NCBI GenBank assembly: GCA_003665825.1
Contig: QPFY01000017.1
Coordinates: forward strand, 496,001-560,000
Direction of reading: 5' to 3'
Origin: Microbotryum silenes-acaulis
Taxonomy: Eukaryota > Basidiomycota > Microbotryomycetes > Microbotryales > Microbotryaceae
DNA length: 64,000 nt
The translations under genes and the position numbers were made by a program. Below the pieces are notes generated by a model. The model had not been told where the DNA came from. It saw only the letters and a program-made list of their open reading frames with translations, and did not search any database. Below, piece after piece: positions 10,343 through 20,388 of the stretch (within the stretch, counting starts at the first letter, position 1; the number at the start of each line of letters is the position of its first letter).

Positions 10343-12474
10343 ATGTCCCAACCCGCCCGTCGTACACCCTCTTCAGTGCGAGCGAGTCGATTAGCTCGAG
10401 CGAGTCAGGTCCAACTCGAAGCAGAAGAAGAGCGCCTTCCCGTGCTACAAGAGAGGCAAGAAGCCCAATCCCAGCCGCAAGAATCGGATCCCGATCATCT
10501 CCCCCACGATGACGGCGACGACGATGATGACGAGCAAGTACCTGCTCTACCTGCTCTCCCATATGAAGACCCAGACGAAGCACCTTCGTCACCTGCATCC
10601 CGCCCAGTAGAAAACCTTTCCCTCCCCCGCCAAGCCCTGCAATACCTCGATCACCAAGCCGGACAAGCCTTGGCGCTCAATAGGGCCTATCAGAAGAAAT
10701 TGGTCGCGAGGATGACCAAGTTGGCCGAGAGGGACGAGCAGTTGAATAGGTTCAAGGTGCGCTCATCTCATGCGAGGTCGGACAGCGATGTACGCGCTTG
10801 TTGATGTGTACACTGTTTCCTGTTGTGAAGCTCTTGTTGGACTCGATCGTCTACGACGAAAATCAGGAAGCTCCACCTCAAAGCGAGGACGAAGAAGAAG
10901 GAGACGACCACGACCACGACCAGCAGGCCCATCCTCAAATCCTTCCTGCCGCCCAATTCAATATCGTCGCCAATGGCTTCAAAGAGGTCGCATTACCTTG
11001 GTTCAAGCATTTCCATGGACAGGTACGTCCGACACAAAAGCCGTGCTATCATCTCGCCCCGGGAAAGCTGACTCTCTTTTTCTCGCGCGACACAACAGTC
11101 CCTCCCACCTAATCGAGATGCCAAGATCAAAGAAGCCTATTTGACTTTGACCAAGTTTCATGCCTGTGCGTTCCCCAGCTGCACCGGGTTCATCGAGAGT
11201 TGCTAAGAGCTGAATGGGTCCGTATCACACTCGCACAGGGTCCGCCTCGGATCGTCTTCGCCTCAAACAAGAAGTCGCGACTCAACTCTCGCGTCGCCAA
11301 CATTTGCAAGACCAGGATCACGAGTCAGTCCTGGACACATGTCCGCGCGGGAAAACGCGTTTACTGACCATAGAGACGGCTTGGAGCAATCCAGCAGTGC
11401 CCTGATCGATCCTCTCGACCCCAAGTGGATGGCCGATTCGATCGATTGGGATGCGATTGCCCTCGTCGTAAGTTAGAACCGGCTCGCTCACCCCTCCTGC
11501 GAAAACCTAACCGCCTTTCCCACTCCCCACTAGTTCCCACGCCACACCTCCATCGATTGTCGTCTCCAATACTTACAACACGACCACCCTCGAATCAACG
11601 TCCAACCCTGGACCTCGACCGAACTCGAGCGTCTCTACACCCTCCACGAAACCCTCCCCCGACCTACCAATCTCTCGACCCTGAGCACCGAACTAGGCAC
11701 TCACCGTACCCCCTCCGATTGTCTACGCCAACTCCGTCGAAAACCTTACCACTCCCTTCCCCGACCTTTCGACGCCTCGGAAGATGCCAAACTTCTCCAA
11801 GGTATGACTTTGTACGGTCAAGATTGGCAAGCGCTTTCAGCGTACGTAGGACGTCCCGCCAACGCTTTGATCACACGTTGGACCAAAACCCTTCAACCCG
11901 ATATAAAGAAAGGTAAATTCACTCCCGAAGAAGATGAATTGCTCCTTCAAGCCGTTGAAAGATGGGGGACGAAGAAATGGAAAGAAGTTAGTTCGGTCGT
12001 AAGGTTTCGTACGGACGCGCAGTGTAGGGAGAGGTGGTTCAATCATTTGGATCCGGAGGTGAGGCAAAATAAGAAGAAGAGGTGGACGCAGAAGGAAGAT
12101 GAGTTGTTGAGAAGGTTGAGAGCGGAGGGGATGGGCTGGAGCTTGTTGGCCAAGAGGTTCAAGGGTCGGACGGATAATGCGGTCAGTCTTTCTTTTGAGG
12201 AGGGAGTCTGTTGGCCTAGATGTTTCAACGTTTGCTGATGATCGTGGAGTATTGCTTTCCACAGTGTTTGGTGAGGATGAGAACCATCGAAGCGCAGGCG
12301 AAACGGGCCAAAGCGAAAGCGGAAAAGGAAGCAGCTGATCAATCTGCTTCGAAAAAGGGGACCAGGAAGAGGTGTCAAGAAGGGGAGGGGGGACGAGCGG
12401 GGAAGAAGAAGAAGAAAACTCAAGTGGAGGTGGAGGTGGTGGACAGTGAGAGTGAGAGTGAGGAGAGTGAGTGA
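10343..12474 (+). CDS. SNAPC4-like Myb-repeat protein (snRNA-activating complex type)
   Basis: Proposed CDS: 10343-10756, 10831-11022, 11099-11165, 11239-11323, 11374-11467, 11534-12181, 12265-12474; 569 aa. An acidic N-terminal part leads to NRAYQKKLVARMTKL, resembling the coiled segment before the Myb repeats of SNAPC4. Then come degenerate and canonical Myb repeats: WDAIALVFPRHTSIDCRLQY, DWQALSAYVGRPANALITRW, KWKEVSSVVRFRTDAQCRER, and WSLLAKRFKGRTDNA. The tail is Lys-rich (RKRCQEGE, KKKKKT) and ends with an acidic SESESEES stretch, probably a nuclear signal. By family, such proteins bind the proximal element of snRNA promoters for Pol II/III. The alternative is a Bas1/cMyb-like factor, but the number and divergence of repeats favour SNAPC4. 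The intron at 11324-11373 is only 50 nt. Confidence 0.75.
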
Positions 12475-12666
12475 GTAGAGTTGGCTCACGCCGGGATAGG
12501 ATTCTCTATTTTTCCTCGTGGCAGCTCACTCGCTTGGTGATCGCTTCTTTCTTCGAGTTCTTGTTGTTTGTAAAAACTCGGCAAAGTCTCGAATTTCATT
12601 CGGAGAAATGAAAAATTGCGTAAAACAGGAAAGAAGAAAAAGAAAAGGACGAAGCTCCTAACCCGC

Positions 12667-15600
12667 TCAAACACTCAAGCTCCTCAACCCGCTCCCGCTC
12701 TCAACGCGCAAAGTCGATCTCCCTCGATAAGCGCTTGGGAACACGTCCCCACCCCCTACACCACCCCCCGTGCCCACCGCATCACTGCCCCGCGACGTCG
12801 TCGTAGAAAGGTCCAACCCTCTTCGGGGGTCGTAGACAGTTCGTTTGGGTTTTTTGTAGGTCCAGCCCTGGTTCAGATGCAAGTGGCATAAGAGTCCAGA
12901 GTCAGCGTCTGCCCCAAAGTCGTCTAGGGGTTTCGATTCATTCATCATGTAACAGCTCACTTGGAACGCCAACCCCTTCCTAGCATCCAACAACATCTGC
13001 CCCTGCTCAACGTGCTTCAACAAGGGATCCCTCGTCGTATCGGGCGCGGGAATGCCCGGAGCAATCTCAGGCGGCGGGAGAGGGTTCTAGGTTTGGGGTG
13101 GATAGGAAAGGATCAGATGGGTCTTTGGGGGCTTCTTGGTACAGAAAGAAGTTGAGAAGCTTACCGCATCGATGTCCTCCTCGAAATACCTCGTGTCCGT
13201 CGATGAGGTCAAGCAGGGTACGAAAGGGGGTGTTTGGAGATGCAAGGTGGAAAAATCGATGCCTCGGAACCAAGGGTGAGCCTGTGGCAGAGTTCGAACT
13301 GGAATCAGCTCTCATTTGGTTTTACTTCCCAGACCACAAAGGGGGTCAAAAGCCATCAAGCCCCTAGCTCACCTTGATCTCCTCCGCCCCATCCCCAGCC
13401 CCACCCAGTTTGGCCTGCCCTCTCATTGCTGCCCCGGTCGGACTCCTCAAGGACTCCATCATTGAATTCGGCCTATCTTTCGACACACTTTTCCTCGAAC
13501 CCAGTCGATCTTCTCTCTCACAAATCAGACTCGTGATCAAATCCTGCGCTTCGCGAGAAATGCGAGGTGTCGATGGGAATCGGAGGTAGGAGCGCCAGTT
13601 TTGAATCTGGGGAATGGGAAGCGTTTAAAATAATCGGTGGGTGAGTCGGGAAAAGGTAGAAAAAGGATGATGGTTTTCTTGTTATACCTTTTGACGAGTT
13701 TGAGTCCGATTTTTGGAGACGCTGTAAAGATGATGAGGCAGTCATACTGAGCAAAGTTCTATCGACTGCATCTGCCATGAGAGCGGAGTGGAGAACTCAC
13801 AAGGGAGGGTAGCCATAGAGCATCTCGAACATGATGACGCCAAGTCTGAAACACTCGAAGCAATCGGACATGATCCTTTAGCCAACCTCGACGCAGTTCC
13901 ACCTCGGTGTTGGACTTACGACCACCAATCCGACTCAGCGCCATACCCATGACCCCTGAGCACCTCGACGGACATGTAATTGTTGGTCTGAAGGAATTGA
14001 GCAAGAAGATCAGCCCGTGCGCTGGAACACAGCACACTAACCATCTTCCGAACTCACCCCAACGACCGAATAGGCCAACCTCCTTCGATTACGATCCCGC
14101 CAAGTCAATAAGCTGTCCTGAATGTCGTCAGCACCGTTCGACTCTTCTCTCTTAGGATCGAACAGGGGTTCGCCTCGAGGGAATTTACGACCTTTGATGT
14201 TGGGTTCTTCGAGGTTTATGCCGTGTTTGTAGAGCAAATTGCGACGTTGTTGGTCAAAGTAGGTGGCGTCGTGGGCCCAGTGGAAATCTGAGCGAGGAGG
14301 GGAGAAGAGAGGTTTAGCGTTGCGCTGGAAGGAAAAGGACCTTATGCGTAAAAGGTGTACCGGTCGCAAGGCCAAAGTCAGAGATGGCGATGTGCCCATT
14401 GGAGTCAAACAGAAAGTTGTCAGGCTTGACCTGTATCACCGAATCGCAGATAAGCACGTCGGATACGACTTAAGCGCGGAGAAGCACTCACATCACGATG
14501 GATCGCCCCAAGTACCGTATGCGTTTCTTGAATCGCGCAGATCATCTCGGCGATGTAAAACTTTGCGAACGGTTCCTTGAACGTATCTCGCTCGATCAGG
14601 AGGGTCAACAGATCTGTTGCGCAGCATCATCGAGGCGGTGAGTCGCGGAAGGCAGGCCTTTCACAGCCGACATCTCTTCCTCACCTCCTCCTCCCATGTA
14701 TGTCATTACGAGATACAAATGATCGACATCTTGGAACGAGTAGGCGAGTCGAACCGTCCATCTCGTCGATGTGGAAGCTGTCGCGAGCAAGTCCCGCTCG
14801 GCTCGAACGTGGCCTTCCTGACCTTTGCGGAGCATGCTGCAGATGAAAATGACCACAAAAATAAGAAGGCTATTCCAAAGATTGTTCAAGTCTCGCACTG
14901 GTGTGACTTACTCTGCTTTCCTCAGCTGCTTCATGGCAAAAACCCTGATCAAAGCCGAATACATCAGCAACCACGAACTTATGAACTTGCCCCACAGACA
15001 GCACTCACTCGCCGGTCCCCCTCTCCTTGACCAAACTGACGACCCCAAAAGCCCCATGTCCAATAGTTTTGAGTTTTACGAACGAATTGACCCCAACCCT
15101 CTGCCTCATCTCCCTCAGGTACTCCGTCTCACTCAACTTCCAAGCCTCCCTCACGCATTGTCGTTGCTGTTCATTCAAACTCAACCTCATCAACTCCTTC
15201 TCCAACAACAAGCGCCGCGTATCCCGATCACGAGGTTGTTTGAGGATGGCGTGGTATTTGGTCTCGAAGTAGACTTTGGCGGCGACGGCTTTTTCGATCG
15301 TCAACAGGGATGGGACGAATTTCGGTTCGGTAAAGGGTGGGTTGAGTGCATCGGGGTCGTGGATGATTGTGTCGTCGTTTGAGGAGTCGTGTTCGTGCGA
15401 GAACGAGTGGTCAAAGTAGACTTCTTGTTGTGATGAAGGTGAGGAAGAACCAAAGTCGGGCAAGAGGGTTCGACCGCCGGGCGAGAAACGAGTGGTGCCC
15501 AGTCCCGCTCCAGTGACGTTATGTGGGGTGAGGTTCCGGTCATGCATCTCCGGCTGCACGTCCCCTCCATCAAGAAAGGGCAAATTCTGTACCTCGAGCA

Positions 15601-17336
15601 AGCCTAAGAACGGTTCGTCCTCAATCGCCCCCGTCTCCGAAGGGACCGAAGAAGTGCTCAAAGGGAAAGGTGACATGTGACTCGAGCAAACGACTGAAGG
15701 CGGAAGACCGTTGACCACTTGGAGTCGACCTTCTGGCTGCGCATCGTTGCGAGCGGCTTGGACTTGGGCGATTCCGCGCGCTCGGGCTACCGTTCGTGTC
15801 GCCGCTTTAATGGGCTCGGCCCAGCCTCGTTCTGTCCGGAGAATGAGCACCAAGCTGCATTCAGGGAACTGATTCGATGAAATGGAACCCTGCGAGCGCA
15901 CTCACGTCCAATCTTGCCGACCCCGTCCAGCTTCCATCGGCGCAGCAGGACCTCAGCCTGTTCAGCATCCGAGGCATGCACCAGATGGCTGCGTGGTAAT
16001 TTAAACAGGTGTGGTCAATCAGTTGAAGCAGCACCCCTCTACTCTTTTAAAGGGAAGGAGGAGAGACAACGCCGGAGCCAAGGACTCACGTAAATCCCTC
16101 AGGCCTCCCAATTAAACCCTTGTGAACCCCTTTGACCTTCCTCAACCCACCCCCATTGGGACCCCTTTGCATCTCCGGAGGCAGCGGGGCTTGATAACTC
16201 AGCCTCCTATAACCACCTTGATCCCATTCCTGATTAGGACCACCACCAAAAGCTGAAGGTGCGAGCGTCAGACCTGGTCCGACGATCCTCGAAAGGGGGT
16301 TGTAGAGCCTTGAACCAGTCGCGGCGAGCAGGTCCCAGAACCCAGAGTGGACGAGGATGGAAGAGGAGGCTGCGAGAGGAATGTTCGAAGTTCGAGTAAT
16401 GGAGAGTGGAGACTCGTATGCTCGGGGCAGGACCGTGGTCTCGTCCTTTAAGGGTGGTTTTGTAATTCGAGCGTTCGCTGTGGCAGAGACTTCGGGTCGG
16501 ACTGGTATCGTCGACGGTGGTGGTGGTGATGGAGGAAGAGTAACAGCACACCCTCTGACGGTCGGGATCGAAGGCAAAGGGGGTACATTGTTCCTCTGCC
16601 TCTTCGGAATGTTCGGCAAAGCACGATGAGCCATCGAAGTTGAGCCTTGAGCGAGCTGTTGACCAACGAAGAAAGTTGATCGCGCCCCATCATCAATCGC
16701 ACCTGACGAGAACCAATCACCCAAATCGTTTGCAGCAACACGAGGTGAGTCCGAAGTGCTGATGCCATAGACCGATTCAAGCGCCGTGATGGGTCGAGGG
16801 AAGCCGGGCGTTTCCAGAGGCGGACACGGCAGAGGGGGTCGTGTCGACATGGTTTGGCCCCGCCTTGTGCTCGGCAAGGGACAGCGTACGCTAGACGAAC
16901 CCACAGCGTTGCCAGCTGAAGTAGGGAGTTGAGGAAGGGGTCTCGAAGTGGTCCTGGGTTTGTGAAGACACGAATTCAGGAGATCGGGAGCAAAGATGCG
17001 GACGTCCGGGTCCGTGGTGCCGTTCACAGCCTTAGAGGCCCGGGCTCCGCTTCGATCGTCTATCGTCGCCGCCGGACTCGATCGCGGACTGGGACTAGCA
17101 GGCGCGGCACCGACCATGTTCGTCATCGTCTTCATCGGCGTCCGTCGTAGTTCACTCCTGGTCAAGATTCTTTGCAGCTGTGTATTTACCGAACTGGCTC
17201 CTGATGCGTCTCTTCTGATGTCGAGATCGAGGTTCCCCAGTTGGTCAGGTTCGATCTGGGGTGCGACATGGACCAGAGTTAGAAGCTGGGAAGGGACGGG
17301 GACCCGCCTCAATCGCCGAAGGTTGGGAGTTTCCAT
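12667..17336 (-). CDS. CRIB-domain NDR-family (AGC) protein kinase
   Basis: Proposed CDS: complement of 12667-12867, 12961-13086, 13165-13281, 13373-13606, 13688-13721, 13801-13845, 13920-13987, 14058-14287, 14361-14430, 14492-14613, 14685-14836, 14912-14944, 15009-15831, 15906-15988, 16090-17336; 1194 aa with all phases consistent. Residues 1-400 are Pro/Ser-rich. A CRIB-like Rho/Cdc42-binding segment ([15 protein letters not shown]) sits at about 409-443. It is followed by the NDR N-terminal regulatory region ([17 protein letters not shown]) that binds Mob proteins. The kinase has [12 protein letters not shown] near 723, HRD near 820, DFG at 838-840, the long NDR activation insert, the AYS site and TNNYM. 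The APE motif reads SVE (926-928). The C-terminal hydrophobic motif is FQGWTYKK (Thr 1131). NDR kinases control polarity and morphogenesis; direct coupling to Cdc42/Rac is inferred from CRIB. The fusion depends on acceptor 15832 (GGACAG), which is the one that keeps the kinase frame. Confidence 0.83.
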
Positions 17337-17599
17337 CTGCAAGGGCTTGTAAGAGACGTGGGTGAACGGTTGTGGGTTTAAACTCTGGAAAGACCGCAGG
17401 CCATGAGCTGAAGATGCAAGTCAAGGAGATGTCTCCACCGCAGACTCGAATGGCTCCCTCGCTCGATCGAGCGATGCGGTGCGGCAGTGCACGAGCCTCC
17501 TAACTTTGTCAGGGAGCTCCGAACACCCAACACGCGACGCGTCGCGTCAAACGTATGATCAAGCACGACGGTACAAATACAGCATACGATGCAACAATA

Positions 17600-18781
17600 T
17601 TAAACTCTCAATCGAGCAACGGCGGTGTCGAGCCAGTCATCTTCTTCCTCCGGTGGAAAGCGTCCAAAAGCCTGACTGGAGACGAAGCCTGATCCTCCGG
17701 CGGATCCCGCAAAGAAGGGGTGGTCTATAAAGCGCAGTCGTCAGATTTAGACCTTTAGTGATCGACAGTGGTTCCCAGGAGCACTTACTGAGCCTCTCTT
17801 TGTCGGATAAAACCCTGATCATCGCAACCTCGGTGCCCTTCCCCCCCATTTGAGCATTCATCAGAGCTCCAACCCCCGATCCCATCCCCAACATCCTGAC
17901 ATGCTCGGCATTCATCTTCCTGACCGTGACATCACCTTCTTCAGCACTGGAGCTCTTGGAGAACAAGATCATACTACCCAACACGCTGCCAGCCCCAACG
18001 ACGACGGGAGTGATCTTGTCATCTGGATTGAGGCGCACGGTGCGGAAGAGGACTCGAGTGCCTAATTCTGCACCGGCCATGTAAGCTGCCGAAAGCGTCA
18101 TCAAAGAGGGGATACGGTGAATTGCTATTGGAAGTAGAGAGGTCGAGTTTGTCGTTCCGGTAGTATGAGATACGGGACCTTTGCGAAGAATTTGATTCGC
18201 TTCCTGACGGGTGACCAGGTTGGCCTGATGCATGAAGAGCAGAACGATGAGCAGTTTTGAACGAAATTCGTAAATCATCTGAGACCGACCATGAAGAGAG
18301 TTGCCAGCAAGTAGTGGGTATCCTCCTTGCTTTGGATCTTGAAAAAGAACCACGAGTCACTTAGGCCGACGAACGAATCCAACACGCGACCCTTGAGTTG
18401 ATCGTCGGGGATCTTGCCAATCTCCAACAAGAGCTGATCCGGTTTGCCCTGGGAAGTGATGGGTATGATGACGCGCAGACCGTAGACAATGTCCTGGCCC
18501 GGCTGAGGTGGATAGGCGATGGCTTCGATGCGAGGAAGGGATGTTGGGCGCGTGAAGCTGGGCAGATGGAGGTGGTACACGAGAAAGAGGGCGAGGAGAA
18601 GCTTCAGGTAGGTTGACGGACGGGAAATCCACGGCGGCGTTGGGTGCTTCTCAGAGGCTGGTAATGGTGCTGACTTGGCGGTGGTGGCATCGTACTTGGG
18701 CGGAGGCGAGGCAAGTGGGGGTGGTGCGGGCGGGGATGACGTAGCACTCGGCGCATTCGCAGGCAGACCATCGCCCGCCAT
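17600..18781 (-). CDS. Unrecognised protein with an N-terminal membrane segment
   Basis: Proposed CDS: complement of 17600-17724, 17789-18224, 18290-18781; 350 aa. I do not recognise a family. The first 50 residues are Pro/Ala-rich; one strong hydrophobic segment (YLKLLLALFLVYHLHL) lies near residues 58-74 and a second hydrophobic stretch (TPVVVGAGSVLGSMILF) in the middle. The C-terminus is acidic (FPPEEEDDWLD) and ends ARLRV. A type II or tail-inserted organelle membrane protein is plausible. It lies between the CRIB-NDR kinase (same strand) and the F-box gene (divergent). Exon joins restore one uninterrupted frame with usual donors GTCGGT and GTAAGT, supporting a real gene. Confidence 0.65.
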
Positions 18782-18978
18782 AGTCCCGAGTCAGGCCGGA
18801 AGGAAAATATATGAGAGAGGTGGTAATGTACCCGCGGTGAAGGCCAGGGCTACAGACGCGTATGGATGGTTGCAGATCGAGCAGAGTCAAGCCGCGAGCA
18901 GTCAGGGGCGCTTGGGGCGGTCTGCTCTGGCTCAGCCTTGTATGTCTGTGCTGAGCTTGCCCAAAAAGTGTGCAGCGA

Positions 18979-20290
18979 ATGGCGCTCCTTACCAGTCTCC
19001 CAGTCGAAGTCAGTCACAACATACACATCAATTTGGATTTGAATGCTGACCTTCATACTCACCGTTCCGCTCCGCTCCGCACCGCACGACCGCGTACACT
19101 CGCATCCCCACATTCATCTACGCAGCTCATTATCGAGATCTTGTCACGCTTAGGATGGCACACCGCACACTACTCTGACAGAGAACGCCAATCGGATCTG
19201 GCGTCGGTCGCATTGGTCAGTCGTCCCTGAATCTCCTACAACTCGGCATCGCTCGGACTCGGACAGACGGACCTGACCACCTCACCCCTGCTCTCTTGCA
19301 CAGACTCACCCTGCTTTTCTGCATGCGGCGCAATACCTGCTCTACTCTTCGCCATCACTCACGATCCGCAACTCGGGTCGCTCAGCGTCCCTGGCCTCGA
19401 CCGTCTCGTCCAAGCCCGAACTGGCCTCGCTCATCACCTCGCTCGTCGCCTTCTCCGACAAGGATGTTGGCCATCCAGCCTCGGTGACAACCATTCTCAA
19501 TTCGTGCTTTAACGTATCCTCAATCTCTCTCGGAGTCGCCATATTCAACACTTCAGCAGCTTCCAACGCTCTGAAACTAGCAGCCCTACAGAAAAACCTC
19601 ACCAGGTTCACGTGGGTCGGGATCGATCTGTACCCCGTCGCCGATCTGCTTGCGGCATGGACCAACCTCCGAGACTTGAACGTGACGGTCGAAACCTCGA
19701 AAGGGCTTGAAATCATTGCAATACCGCGTTACCGCCTACAAATATTATCCGTCTCGGGTAGGCCAACTCACGGAATGTTGGTGCTTGGTGGGGACTACCT
19801 CGTACACTTGCTCGGGTCAACTAGACCGGGAACGCTCCGAGTGCTTGAACTGCATCACATCTGCGTCGAGAGTTCGGATGACACCGCCTCGACCGTGCTC
19901 AACCCATATCTCTCATTCGTACGGTCCCTGACCATGCGCCACCTAATTCCAAACCCACTTCTGGATTGGCTCTCCGTCTGTGAGCCCCACACTTCGCTCC
20001 GTCGTCTCGTCTACTCGCCCACGGCTGGCACCACCCTGGAAACATTTGGAAACCCCCTCCCCATCCCCAAGTCGTTGCGGTCGATCCACGTCACGGGGCG
20101 AACGACATACCTCGAGATGGGACTCATACCCACGCTCCAAAGCCTCGGGGTAGAAGACCATGCTCTGAGGTTGATCGAATTAAGAGGCCCCTTTGCGTCC
20201 GACCCTCGATTGGCAGTATTGCGAACAGTGTGCACGGTCCAAGGGGTCGAGTTGCAGGTCAGGCGGGAATTTTCCAGCTTATCTGATTAA
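18979..20290 (+). CDS. F-box protein
   Basis: Proposed CDS: 18979-19008, 19126-19215, 19304-20290; 368 aa. Splicing the 30-nt first exon to the second gives MALLTSLPVELIIEILSRL, a clear F-box start, continuing DLASVALTHPAFLHAAQYLL in the third exon. The rest has loosely spaced Leu-rich segments typical of fungal F-box/LRR-like proteins of unknown substrate. F-box proteins bring substrates to SCF ubiquitin ligases through Skp1. The start was chosen because only this ATG and donor GTCAGT produce the F-box. It diverges from the membrane-protein gene with a 197-bp gap. Confidence 0.72.
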
Positions 20291-20388
20291 CACTGTGAGA
20301 GATTACCCCGTCATTCATGAAGCATGATGAGATGCAAGGCAAATGTGTACAATTGCAACGAGAATGCAGTACATGGTAGCAAAGCAGA

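Noticed and set aside
15787..15981. CRIB protein ending shortly after its CRIB exon as a separate gene
   Set aside because: Requires the acceptor before CTTGG, giving a stop; acceptor 15832 joins in frame to the NDR exon and is preferred. Kept as a possible alternative isoform.
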